DNA of 64,000 nt from Candidatus Thorarchaeota archaeon (GTDB lineage Archaea; Asgardarchaeota; Thorarchaeia; Thorarchaeales; Thorarchaeaceae): the NCBI GenBank assembly GCA_019057475.1, contig DXJO01000018.1:62001-126000 (forward strand), given 5' to 3'. The notes beneath the pieces were generated by a model. The model made no database searches and was not told the origin of the DNA. It saw only the letters and a list, made by a program, of their open reading frames with translations. Position numbers and translations under genes: made by a program. Below, piece by piece: positions 16,702 to 25,282 of the stretch. Position 1 is the first letter of the stretch. The number at the start of each line of letters is the position of its first letter.

Positions 16702-18752
16702 CTGGCCGCCACCTCCTTGCCTTTAGTGGTCAGCACAATCCACATTGGATTGCCCCGTTCCACGACCCAGCCCTTCGACATGAATTCAATCTTCAACATA
16801 CGGTCTTCGCCTGTGAGTCGTTTCACTTCTATTGCATCATCTAGACTCTCAGCATATCTGAACCAGAACTTAGCCAATCGGTGTGTTTTCTTCTCAGACT
16901 TCTGGTCAGTGAATCTATCCAGTTCTAGTGAAGCAGGTGAAACGACTGAAGCAGCCTCTTCGGAATCCTTTTCTTGGTGAGTCTTTTTATCCTCATTTTC
17001 ACTCCCAGAACTACTCCGTGAAAAGGATTCCAGAACAGGTGCTTCAACCGCTTCACCTGCTTCAGTTTTCACATCATATTCGTCTAATCTAGTCTGAGTA
17101 TCATCATACTCATACTTGAATCTGATGTTATCTATATCAACGCCGAGTGCCCTGAGGCCTACAAGGTCTATATCCAGACCTGAGTACGCTCTGACCTGTT
17201 TCCCTCCCTCAATACGAGGCTGACTCTCATTAATGAATGGTGCATATCTCTTGAGCTGTTTATGAAACCATGAGGTTGAGATGGGTTTCAAATCCTCAGC
17301 AACGCAGTACTTCAAATGCAAGTCGTACAATGAACTCTTCACGAATAGATCAGACTCGTGGTCCGGCATGATGAATTTCTCAACCATATACTGGACCGGG
17401 TTGCTCACTCGTAGATACTCAAGTCGCTCGACCTCCCAGCCTCTGTCACCGGTCAGCTTACCGTTCTTCCTCAGTCTTGACCATCCATCAAGTGCCTGAT
17501 TCAATATACCGCTTAGCTCTGTCGACGTTGTCAGTCGAGAGAGCAGCTTGTCACGCGGAACCGTGCCCTTCTCGCCCTTGAGAAAAGTATTTGGAAAGTT
17601 GAACACACGGAGTCTGCGCCACACGCCTGTAACGTCGTCATAAATTGGTGGTGGATTGTTGGATGAGAATATCAACACAGCTACGCTGTAGAAGCTAAAG
17701 CTCTCACGGAACTTATACTCCCCCTCTATGATACCTCCGCCTGTCAAATCTTTGATTCTGTTAGTATGGATGATAGGGGTATTCGGAATCTCCCCGGCTA
17801 TGTTCGCCAGTTTGCCACGGAGTCGACTTGACGCAAACCTGTTCTCAGCAAGTTGCTGAAGCGTCACGGCTGATACATTGGTCTTGCCCAAGAATGAGGT
17901 CATGACATCCAGCAGGACTGACTTACCGTTTGCTCCGGCCCCGACAAGAATGACCATCATATCGTACGGCCAGCCCTTCCACAGACAGTATCCAATCAAC
18001 TCGAAAATCGATTGAATGTCTTGGTCGTTCTCCAATACCTCTGACAGGAACTGCTTGAACGCTGGACAGTCTGCATTTGGATCATAGTCAACTGGAATAG
18101 CTGCAATCTGATATTCCTCAGGGTCAAAACCCTTCAAATGTTTCTTGGTGGTGAGGTTCAGGCGACCGCCCTTGAGGACCAGAATTTCTGCTGGACCTCC
18201 AAGCTCAATGCTCTTGTCATACGAGAGGTTTTGAATCATATTGACAGTTTCGTTGCAGATATGCGACCTGTAGTCAGCATTTGTCATCTGGGTGACAATC
18301 CTGCGGATGAAGTCCTCACCGTCCTTTGTCCAGACCCCTATATCTGGGTCATACCGCCAGAGATGGAAATGTTTGCCCTGTGTGTGGAATCTTTGCTCAC
18401 TCTGAAGCCACTCTGCTATCATTGACACCTTCCTAGGTGTGCCTTTCGTTTTCTGAATGGCAGTCGTAAGCTGTTCCAACGTCATACCAGTGACCTTGAC
18501 TCTCTCATGCTCTGGTTCCTTCTTCTTGGTCTTGACCTTGCCCTTCATCGATTTCTTCGGCGTTTTGGCTCTTGTCATTTCTAACACAAAGTCAACATGC
18601 ATTTTCTTACAGGCACCTCTAACAAGATGATTCTGAATCTGAAGAAAATGCTCTGCGTTAATCTCGGACTGAATCGGTTTTCTGTAACTCTCGATTGCGT
18701 CTATGATCTCACTCATGGAACACAACCATAATTCCGGGTCAAGTTCGTCCAA
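16698..18752 (-). CDS. D5-family SF3 helicase of a mobile element
   Basis: A 684-residue protein. A D5_N-like region (about 160-260) precedes an SF3 AAA+ core: Walker A GAGANGKSVLLDV near residue 270, a motif around NIAGEIPNT, and FSSNNPPPIYDDVTGVWRR, matching poxvirus D5 and archaeal plasmid or virus replication helicases. A C-terminal winged-helix region follows, then an acidic low-complexity linker. No AEP primase domain is seen at the N-terminus, unlike many primase-helicase fusions. The TTG start at 18752 has GGAGGT 7 bases upstream. It is the first gene of a four-frame overlapping operon and is good evidence for an integrated plasmid or viral element. Confidence 0.88.
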   Translation of the reverse strand: MDELDPELWLCSMSEIIDAIESYRKPIQSEINAEHFLQIQNHLVRGACKKMHVDFVLEMTRAKTPKKSMKGKVKTKKKEPEHERVKVTGMTLEQLTTAIQKTKGTPRKVSMIAEWLQSEQRFHTQGKHFHLWRYDPDIGVWTKDGEDFIRRIVTQMTNADYRSHICNETVNMIQNLSYDKSIELGGPAEILVLKGGRLNLTTKKHLKGFDPEEYQIAAIPVDYDPNADCPAFKQFLSEVLENDQDIQSIFELIGYCLWKGWPYDMMVILVGAGANGKSVLLDVMTSFLGKTNVSAVTLQQLAENRFASSRLRGKLANIAGEIPNTPIIHTNRIKDLTGGGIIEGEYKFRESFSFYSVAVLIFSSNNPPPIYDDVTGVWRRLRVFNFPNTFLKGEKGTVPRDKLLSRLTTSTELSGILNQALDGWSRLRKNGKLTGDRGWEVERLEYLRVSNPVQYMVEKFIMPDHESDLFVKSSLYDLHLKYCVAEDLKPISTSWFHKQLKRYAPFINESQPRIEGGKQVRAYSGLDIDLVGLRALGVDIDNIRFKYEYDDTQTRLDEYDVKTEAGEAVEAPVLESFSRSSSGSENEDKKTHQEKDSEEAASVVSPASLELDRFTDQKSEKKTHRLAKFWFRYAESLDDAIEVKRLTGEDRMLKIEFMSKGWVVERGNPMWIVLTTKGKEVAAR

Positions 18753-18834
18753 CCACCTTACCTCCGTCGCTGTCTGTTTCTTCCTTATTCATTCTGATTA
18801 CACTCCTAATAATGAGAAAAACAGTCAGACCCCC

Positions 18835-18950
18835 CATTGTCCGATTGCAAGGGTTAACCCTATCCCCGATTGCAATGGCTAATGGTCATTACAGCTTTTT
18901 GTGCTCTCTCGTTGCTTTCGCAACAACGATAATAACATCCATTTAAAAAC
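18835..18950 (-). promoter_or_regulatory. Promoter and repeat-rich leader of the helicase operon
   Basis: Reading leftward, a TATA-like GTTTTTAAAT (18941-18950) is followed by a hairpin GTTGC/GCAAC (18911-18924). Next come two direct copies of CCGATTGCAA (18841-18850 and 18866-18875) framing the palindrome GGGTTAACCC (18851-18860), all inside a CCATTG/CAATGG pair. This could be an operator, iterons or a replication control site. An open frame of 17 codons (18739-18792) lies just before the helicase start. Confidence 0.4.
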
Positions 18951-19384
18951 TTTCCTTTTTCGACGCTGTTCAGGATTTTTCGTGACCCCATCAATCATGG
19001 CTCGCAGTCGATAAGGAGTTGGCCTTTATGCTGGTAAAATGGCGAGCCAGCCGAAAATAACCAAGGAGAATAGTCTGAATTCACCCAGCTCAAGTGACAG
19101 GAAATAACAACCAACTAACGATGGCCACTGAGTTTACACCAAGGTGTGGAATCCAGCTAGTCAGTCATGTGCACTTCTTTGTAGTACGGAGTCAGCCTAA
19201 GAATACCCCTAGAATGCAAGGCATTCGGCATATCTACTCCCAATCAAGTGTACTGAGAGCCATTAGATAGATACAGAGAGCCAGAGCTTAGAGGCACACG
19301 TGTTCAATGAACAGTGGCGAAGGTAGTGGCAATTCAGTTGGGATGGTCTGCATCAGTGCTCACCAGCAGTCTTCAATACTCCAA
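18951..19384. other. Gene-free stretch beside the helicase element
   Basis: No gene seen. It contains an 8-base inverted pair, TGGCTCGC at 18998-19005 and GCGAGCCA at 19042-19049, with a 36-base loop. This is too short for a tRNA, but could be a structured transcript or a recombination site. Confidence 0.35.
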
Positions 19385-20494
19385 TCATTCCAATTTCCAG
19401 CTATAATCAACCATATCCAGTAGTTCAATCATATTTCCCATCCAAACTACCAATGCAATTACCACTCGATCGACCATCCCTTTCGTTGCATATTTTATAT
19501 CGGGTTCATGAATGGGTTTGTTTACAAGTTTCAGCAGAGTTGTTGTATGAGAATCGAGGAAATCCAGTGTCTTACGGATTGCTTTTCGTTCTACTTCATA
19601 TTTTCTACCGAACTTTTCTTGTGAACGCTGCTTTATCCACTTCAGAATCTTATCCAACTTCGTTTTTACAGCGCTTTCACCTGGCATAGCTTCACTATCC
19701 GAAAGCATCGTAGATCTCAATACTTCCCCAGTGAACCTTCGGATGATTGTTCTAACATTATCTAGAACCTGTTTCCACTCTAGAGGATCTTTTCCTCTTT
19801 CTTGTTTACTAACTGTTTCCTTTAGTAGTTCTATAAGAACAGGATTTAGATTTCCAAGTTTGATGGCAATCAGATTCTGGGTTTCATCAAAAATGCTTGC
19901 AAAAGCATTCCCAAATTGGAGCGCAACGAAATGCCAAGTAGCGAAGTCATGAACTTTGGCTCTAATGGAATAACTCATTCCTCTCATTTTCTCTACTGGA
20001 AGAATAGCTTCGAGTGACACTACCATATCTTGCTTTTCTCTGAAGTATGATGAGGAATCACTTTCATTTTCAACTACTTTCGAGAAAACTAGCTTCTTGG
20101 GTTGATTAGCCGTTTCAAGTTCCATACAAGGATAGGTAATCAAGAAGGGAGTTGGCAAAGGTGCTGCTGAGAGTTGTAGTTGTAGCATTGTATGGGGGTA
20201 TCTTGGATCTGCAAATGGCGGCCTGGGCGATTTGGCTGGTAGAATCACATGTCGATACGCTGGAACTCTGAATTTCTTATTTAGCTTCATTTCTTCCTCT
20301 ATTGGGATTTTTGGGTATCCAACTAGCTCAAGATTTATCCACAGAGTTTCAGACTCATCCAAGTCTAGTAATTTTGATGCTTTCTGACACCTGTACAGAA
20401 GCGCGGTTGTTGTGACATTGGAATCTTCAATATCATTGAGTATTGATTCGAGTATTTCTAAAGCCTTCTCTTTTCTTGATGAGATGTCAATCAA
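19385..20494 (-). CDS. AbiTii-domain abortive-infection-type protein
   Basis: A 369-residue protein. The first ~100 residues match the AbiTii pattern: a helical start, ALLYRCQKASKLLDLDESE, then TLWINLELVGYP and a proline-rich VPAYRHV segment. AbiTii domains occur in genes linked to phage abortive infection. The rest is helical, with a C-terminal region that may dock to another factor. The start appears to be TTG at 20494, almost touching a GGAG, so the real start is uncertain. The gene is somewhat AT-rich and stands alone next to the helicase element, fitting a cargo or defence gene. Confidence 0.65.
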   Translation of the reverse strand: MIDISSRKEKALEILESILNDIEDSNVTTTALLYRCQKASKLLDLDESETLWINLELVGYPKIPIEEEMKLNKKFRVPAYRHVILPAKSPRPPFADPRYPHTMLQLQLSAAPLPTPFLITYPCMELETANQPKKLVFSKVVENESDSSSYFREKQDMVVSLEAILPVEKMRGMSYSIRAKVHDFATWHFVALQFGNAFASIFDETQNLIAIKLGNLNPVLIELLKETVSKQERGKDPLEWKQVLDNVRTIIRRFTGEVLRSTMLSDSEAMPGESAVKTKLDKILKWIKQRSQEKFGRKYEVERKAIRKTLDFLDSHTTTLLKLVNKPIHEPDIKYATKGMVDRVVIALVVWMGNMIELLDMVDYSWKLE

Positions 20495-20570
20495 CTCCGT
20501 TGATCTTTATAGATTCAATACATGATTTCAACTAGTTTTCTATAAAAGGTTACAACATTATGTATCGTCA

Positions 20571-20665
20571 TGGAACGGGAGATATTTGGTCCTGAGTTCC
20601 TTCCTTACCGTCAAGAGAAGCAGAAGTAGTTCTAACTTCATTTCGAGAGAGGCCAGTCCTCTCTC
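20571..20665 (-). repeat. Dispersed hairpin element, copy A
   Basis: One of four related stretches (others near 23.4, 24.2 and 26.4 kb). On the minus strand it shares AGAACTAC-TCTGCTTCTC (20611-20633 region) and a nearby GGACCA. The perfect 8-base stem GAGAGAGG/CCTCTCTC at 20645-20665 lies at the position where copy D has a different stem. It lies just after the end of the acetyltransferase gene. Confidence 0.45.
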
Positions 20666-20700
20666 CATCTCTCTTTTTCCCACCCACCCCAGTACTAATC

Positions 20701-21345
20701 TCATTGCTTCTCGAAGATCTGCTTCGGCGTGTATGATTGTGGATGATACAGTGGATGTGCAATGCATGTAGTTATGCCTTCTAGCAACTTCTGTTGATTC
20801 CATGATGGTTGTTGTGCACCTTTCGTTATTGGCATCCACATGAGGTAGATATTGAAAGCACTATCTCTATGCTTGGTCTTATGTGTAACACTTATTGATT
20901 CCAATGCTTTGAACCCAGGTTTTTCCATTTGCTCTTTTCTAAACCATGGACTCCAATGTTCTGTCAAAGCTATAGTAGCGAAACCATTAGCTTCTCTTTC
21001 GCTTTCTATCATATCCTTTACAAGCATTCTCCCAAAATCGTGTCCTTTTGCTTTTCTTAACACCCAGATGCAATTCATCACGATTACACCGTCACCAACT
21101 ATGGGATAATAGGAAACTTCTGAAGGTGAATACTCGATCGTCCCAATGACGTTTCCCTCGAAAATGAGAATCTTTTTGTGGAATCCTTTCGGGATTGCTC
21201 TTTCCAAGTATGATGTCCTTTTCTTGTAGCGTTTAGATGGCGGACCCGTCAGACATCTGTGAAGATATATCTCGTACTTACTGCTTTCTGTAATGTCAAC
21301 GATTCTAGCCTTAGAGGAAAACTGCATGTGTAACATTCTTTCCAT
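20701..21345 (-). CDS. GNAT family N-acetyltransferase
   Basis: A 214-residue protein with a GNAT core. ILIFEGNVIGTIEYSP forms the central strands, GVIVMNCIWVLRKAKGHDFG the acetyl-CoA-binding loop (R-K-A-K-G-H-D-F-G in place of Q-x-x-G-x-G/A), then MLVKDMIESEREANGFATIAL. The C-terminal ~60 residues resemble the tail of YoaP-like acetyltransferases but are not diagnostic. It transfers an acetyl group to an unknown amine. An internal ATG at 21327 (MQFSSKARIV) is a possible later start. It stands alone between the AbiTii gene and the ABC exporter. Confidence 0.75.
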   Translation of the reverse strand: MERMLHMQFSSKARIVDITESSKYEIYLHRCLTGPPSKRYKKRTSYLERAIPKGFHKKILIFEGNVIGTIEYSPSEVSYYPIVGDGVIVMNCIWVLRKAKGHDFGRMLVKDMIESEREANGFATIALTEHWSPWFRKEQMEKPGFKALESISVTHKTKHRDSAFNIYLMWMPITKGAQQPSWNQQKLLEGITTCIAHPLYHPQSYTPKQIFEKQ

Positions 21346-21496
21346 TCCCGATATGTACCTTGCTCAGGATGATCATGTATCTTCGAGGTACTAACTAAAT
21401 TCTATTCATGACACGCGAAACATTTGGGCCAGAGTATCTGGCCCAAAGTTTAGTTAGTAGTGTGTTCAGACATGAATGTCATGCTGAACGATGTCA

Positions 21497-22234
21497 CTAC
21501 TTCAAACTACGTTTCAGCACCCGCTCACAGGCCGCTAGCATGAGAAACAAGAACACGACCATCGCTCCGACATTGGCCAGGGGACCCAGCAGTCCGGATG
21601 CTTCAGTAGTAGCCATTCTCAATGCGTTCACTGAGTATGTCAGAGGCAAGAAATGCGCGACGACTTGGAGGACCAACGGCATGGCTTCAATAGGAATGAA
21701 AACTCCGCAGAGAAATATCATAGGAAACCGGAAGAAGTTCGAGAGAGTCTGAGCCTCGAAAACCTCTGTTACCGATACTGCTACCAAAGCGCCAAGCGCC
21801 GATAGTGTCAGGAGGGTTAGAATAAGCGTACCTAAGAACAGTAAGGGGTCGACAATCTCCATCCCGAACATGGTAGTCGTAATGAGCACCATTACTCCTG
21901 AGATCATTCCCCCAAAGATTGTTCCGCCCAAAATCTTTCCTGCCAGAAGTGACCTGATCGATATCGGAGCCATCAGGAGGCGTTCAAAAGCACCATTGCG
22001 CCTCTCGAAAGTTATGACTATTGCTTCCATGCTTGTTGTGCCAAAGACGGCAGCCATTGCGATGAGACCAGGGGCGAGTTCAACAAGCCCTGTTGGGTTT
22101 CTAAGCAAGAACGCAAGAGTGAGAACGAGTGGGAAGAGGATGCCCCAGCTGATGTTAGGCGGCTTGAAATAGTATGCTTGCAGGTCCTTCCTGAGGATGT
22201 AATAGATCCCACTGAGCTCATTCCTCAGACTCAT
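21497..22234 (-). CDS. ABC-2 type transporter permease
   Basis: A 245-residue membrane protein with six predicted hydrophobic helices and the ABC-2 signature region TTSMEAIVITFERRNGAFERLLMAPI between the first pairs, as in DrrB/NodJ-like permeases. It starts within the last codons of the ATPase gene (4-base ATGA overlap), so the two form one exporter. Such pairs export drugs, lipids or polysaccharides; the substrate is not visible in the sequence. Confidence 0.9.
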   Translation of the reverse strand: MSLRNELSGIYYILRKDLQAYYFKPPNISWGILFPLVLTLAFLLRNPTGLVELAPGLIAMAAVFGTTSMEAIVITFERRNGAFERLLMAPISIRSLLAGKILGGTIFGGMISGVMVLITTTMFGMEIVDPLLFLGTLILTLLTLSALGALVAVSVTEVFEAQTLSNFFRFPMIFLCGVFIPIEAMPLVLQVVAHFLPLTYSVNALRMATTEASGLLGPLANVGAMVVFLFLMLAACERVLKRSLK

Positions 22235-23196
22235 TCTCGAGATCCCCCCTTTTCTGCTCGCATTCTATCTGGCGACATTCCTGTCAGCTCCATGAAGACC
22301 TCCTCAAGCGTCGGTCGTCCTGTCTCCAGTGCTTCCACAGATACCCCCTCACTAGATGTGAGGTTGATCAGGGCACTCAGGGACTCGCCAGGGTTTTCAA
22401 CACGTAGGTGTATGAACCGGCCCTCATGTTCTAGCTGTCCAATCTTATTCAGCCCGTGAAGCAGTGGTCCGTCTGGCACACGAGAAAGCTCAGCCCGAAT
22501 GATCGGCTGGGCGCGTACTCGTTTCTTGATATCCTCAGGTGTGTCTAGTACTACAATCCTCCCCTGCACGATTATGGCAATCCTATCACAAAGACGGTCA
22601 GCCTCCTCAATATAGTGCGTTGTCAGGAAGACCGTTGTATCGTGAGTGCCTAGTCGCTCGATGTACTCTCTCAGGGAGTGAGCACTCACAACGTCGAGTC
22701 CGACGGTTGGCTCATCTAAAAAGAGAATCTCTGGGGAGTGGACTAGCGAGGCAGCTATCACTGCTCGCCGTTTTAAGCCCTTTGAGAGCTTGCCGAACTT
22801 CGTTCCCTTCCTGGACATCAGGTCAAAGGAGTGGAGGACTTCTTCAATCCGGTTGGCACGCTCATGTCTTGAGACATGATAGAGTTGGGACATGAAGAGC
22901 AGATTATCCCATACGGAAAGCTCGTCGTACAAGTTTGAAACCTCGGGCACCAGACCAACACGGCGCTTGACCTCCACGATGTCATCCGTGATGCTGTAGC
23001 CTGCTACTGTTGCGGTGCCATTGCTGGGTCTGGAGAGGCCAACAAGCATCCTAATAGTAGTCGTCTTCCCAGCCCCATTTGGCCCGAGAAATCCAAAGAC
23101 CTCCCCCTTGTTGACTTCGAATGAAATGCCATCAACCGCTAGAAAATCATCGTAGTACTTGGTAAGCCCGTTAATCTTAATGGCTGGCATATTCAT
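22231..23196 (-). CDS. ABC transporter ATP-binding protein (DrrA-like)
   Basis: A 321-residue ATPase: Walker A GPNGAGKTTTIRML, signature LSKGLKRRAVIAASLV, Walker B EILFLDEPTVGLD and the H-loop TTHYIEEAD. The C-terminal ~90 residues are the extension typical of DrrA-type exporters. The signature reads LSKGLKRR rather than LSGGQ, a variation seen in this group. I chose the ATG at 23196, which has AAGGAG upstream; the longer frame adds a hydrophobic, unsupported N-terminus. It couples to the ABC-2 permease encoded directly after it. Confidence 0.93.
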   Translation of the reverse strand: MNMPAIKINGLTKYYDDFLAVDGISFEVNKGEVFGFLGPNGAGKTTTIRMLVGLSRPSNGTATVAGYSITDDIVEVKRRVGLVPEVSNLYDELSVWDNLLFMSQLYHVSRHERANRIEEVLHSFDLMSRKGTKFGKLSKGLKRRAVIAASLVHSPEILFLDEPTVGLDVVSAHSLREYIERLGTHDTTVFLTTHYIEEADRLCDRIAIIVQGRIVVLDTPEDIKKRVRAQPIIRAELSRVPDGPLLHGLNKIGQLEHEGRFIHLRVENPGESLSALINLTSSEGVSVEALETGRPTLEEVFMELTGMSPDRMRAEKGGSRE

Positions 23197-23365
23197 CTCA
23201 ACTCCTTCAGGCAGTGTCAGATTGGGTGTGCTGCTTAAAACAAATTCCAATAGTACAAGAAAGGATACTGGCACCACCTAAACGCAGGCTCGCTCTCAGC
23301 CAGGAAAGCTAAGGAGTCCATTCTCTCTGATTAAGCTTGGCACCTAATAATCTAAGCTCAATGGT

Positions 23366-23465
23366 GAGATATCATATCTCGTGCTCATGGCCTGAGAACC
23401 TGCCGTACAGGCAAGAGAAGCAAATGTAGAACCAATCCTCAAATTGAGAGATGCTCGTCCTCCAT
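23366..23465 (-). repeat. Dispersed hairpin element, copy B
   Basis: Contains the perfect palindrome GAGATATCATATCTC (23366-23380), a short stem CCTG/CAGG and, on the minus strand, the shared box TTCTACATTTGCTTCTCTTG. It lies between the ABC exporter operon and the divergent winged-helix gene. Confidence 0.4.
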
Positions 23466-23642
23466 TATCTGCAAAGTCAACTTGGAGACAAAGCTCAATT
23501 GATGGTTTGTGTTTAGTCTTGGTGTTGCATTCGTCTGTTTCAAGACGAGTCCATGAGCGCGACAAATGTAGGGGACTATCGGGGATCTAGCTCAAGACCG
23601 ATAGTAGAGTGTTGTTCGAGATGTGTATCAGAAGGGATTATC

Positions 23643-24125
23643 ATGACCAATGATGAAGCTTCACCAACTCTAGTGCCAACCTCTGGTGTTCGATTCCAAG
23701 ATCAAATAAGAGTCGTCAGGGCTTATGTTGTACTGAGCAACAATGGAAATGAACCTGTTCATCTCAAAGAGGTTAAGGGGATAACGAGATTGGCACGGTC
23801 CCAAATCTCTGGTCTCAATTCATTCATGGTCATGCTTGGTTTATTAGAGCATGTGAGTAGAGGACACTACAAGCCAACTACGGCTTCAGTGAACTTATGC
23901 AGCAGTGACCCTGGCGAGGAGGATTTCGGTCAAATCACAACAGTCCTTGAGAGATCGGCCCTTTTTTCATTTGTTGAGCAGTACTTGAGAGTCCATGGTG
24001 GCGGGTCATGTCAAGGACTGATTGAGTACATTATGGAGAAAGCAGGAACAGAGGAAACATATCGAGTACAGAGCGCAGTGGAATGGCTTATCAGATCCGG
24101 GTTGGTTGAACGGGGCCAAGACTAG
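23643..24125 (+). CDS. Winged-helix protein, paralogue of the 24275-25267 N-terminus
   Basis: A 160-residue protein that aligns along its length with the N-terminal half of the minus-strand neighbour. Both begin with LVPTSGV, share DQ..V.RAYVVLSN.GN.PVH and then SQISGLNSF or TQISGLNSF, which looks like the recognition helix of a winged-helix domain. No catalytic domain follows. I chose the ATG at 23643, since the 30 residues before it are not conserved in the neighbour. It is arranged convergently with its paralogue, with hairpin element C between them. It could be a regulator or adaptor of the system encoded by 24275-26035. Confidence 0.65.
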   Translation: MTNDEASPTLVPTSGVRFQDQIRVVRAYVVLSNNGNEPVHLKEVKGITRLARSQISGLNSFMVMLGLLEHVSRGHYKPTTASVNLCSSDPGEEDFGQITTVLERSALFSFVEQYLRVHGGGSCQGLIEYIMEKAGTEETYRVQSAVEWLIRSGLVERGQD

Positions 24126-24191
24126 GACTTCAGAATGGAGGATTGCTAATCCCGTAGACCTTTCATCGAACTATCTATCCCTCGTACTTTG

Positions 24192-24262
24192 AGGGCCAAT
24201 CACTCTTGGTATAGTTGAACTATACGTCTAGAGAAGCTGATAGAACCCTTTGGATTAGACGG
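24192..24262 (-). repeat. Dispersed hairpin element, copy C
   Basis: Carries the perfect palindrome GTATAGTTGAACTATAC (24209-24225) followed by CTAGAGAAGC; flanking GGCCAATCACT matches copy D (GGCCAGTCACT). It lies between two convergent genes. Confidence 0.5.
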
Positions 24263-24274
24263 AGGTCTGATTCT

Positions 24275-25267
24275 CTATTTCTCATCCTTCTTTGCTTGCT
24301 TCAATATCATGTTCCAGTCGTCTAACAAATCAAGAGCAGAGTCCCACCATTCATCAAAAGGAGGGTGATACTCAGTATCCTTTATTTCCGCATACTGTCC
24401 TATCAGAATCGTGTCTACGGAGGGTAGGTTCCAACAAGCATCCTTGGTGATAATCCAACGGTCATGAATGCTTCCAAGAATCTCTTTGTTCACAATCACC
24501 CTTAGCGAAGTGGATTTCCCCAAAGCGTCCAATTCGGATGCAAAGCGACTGAAGTCTTTGCGAAAGCGTTCGTTTATCTTATCACCCATGCCAGTTAGAA
24601 TCTTTATCATCGAAACCGAGCTCTCTTTCATTGAGTCAATTGTGTACTCCAGTCCTGAAATGCTGAAGTACTTGTCAAACCAGTAAACATAGTCCTGACA
24701 TCTGAGAATGATACTTCGTAACTGTATCACATTGCTGAACGGACGACCGGGACTTATTGCAGTGTCTTCCAGTTTGTGATGTCGTTTTGGTTGGGATTTG
24801 ATGCTTAATGTGTTGGATAGCGTCAGCCATTCCAATGCTCTTTCAGCTCTTGAGGATACACTCGTATGCGTCTTTCTGAGAAGAAAATCCACTAGCTCTT
24901 CCCAAGTCTGTTCACCATGGATTAGTACGTGATTCCGTATTGCAGCATTGAGTAGTGAGTTCTCTATCGCGGGCTGAAGCTCCTCAAAATGCTCTTGACC
25001 AAGCAAAGGATCAAAGAACCTCACGGCGACCTCAGTTGGCTTGTAGTTCCCTCTCTCCTGTAGTTCAAGAAAATTGAGTGTGGTGAAGAAGGAATTAAGG
25101 CCTGAGATTTGTGTTCTCGATAGTCCAGTTTCCTCCATTACTCTCTTATAATGCACAGGCACGTTGCCGAAATTGCTCAACACGACATAAGCGCGTAGAA
25201 CCAGCACTTGGTCTCTAAAAGCAACTCCAGAGGTTGGTACAAGAGCAGATTCAGAGTCCTCCCCCAA
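24275..25267 (-). CDS. Winged-helix protein with C-terminal HDR (PLD-like) domain
   Basis: A 330-residue protein. Residues 1 to about 165 hold two helical, winged-helix-like units (RTQISGLNSF is the likely recognition helix). Residues about 180-325 form a separate domain with LRVIVNKEILGSIHDRWII near residue 260. An H-D-R motif after a hydrophobic strand is found in phospholipase-D-like domains such as MIT_C, where the histidine belongs to the catalytic site. The start is TTG with AGAGGT 9 bases upstream. It follows the 250-residue gene by 15 bases and is probably co-transcribed. It may be a nuclease or nucleic-acid sensor; the assignment is by motif only. Confidence 0.6.
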   Translation of the reverse strand: MGEDSESALVPTSGVAFRDQVLVLRAYVVLSNFGNVPVHYKRVMEETGLSRTQISGLNSFFTTLNFLELQERGNYKPTEVAVRFFDPLLGQEHFEELQPAIENSLLNAAIRNHVLIHGEQTWEELVDFLLRKTHTSVSSRAERALEWLTLSNTLSIKSQPKRHHKLEDTAISPGRPFSNVIQLRSIILRCQDYVYWFDKYFSISGLEYTIDSMKESSVSMIKILTGMGDKINERFRKDFSRFASELDALGKSTSLRVIVNKEILGSIHDRWIITKDACWNLPSVDTILIGQYAEIKDTEYHPPFDEWWDSALDLLDDWNMILKQAKKDEK

Positions 25268-25282
25268 TCTAGTCTACCTCTC

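Noticed and set aside
18739-18792. 17-codon leader frame before the helicase
   Set aside because: Too short to support; mentioned only under the promoter entry.
18998-19049. Possible tRNA (matching 8-base ends TGGCTCGC/GCGAGCCA)
   Set aside because: Only about 50 bases between ends and no D-, anticodon- or T-arm; kept only as an inverted repeat.
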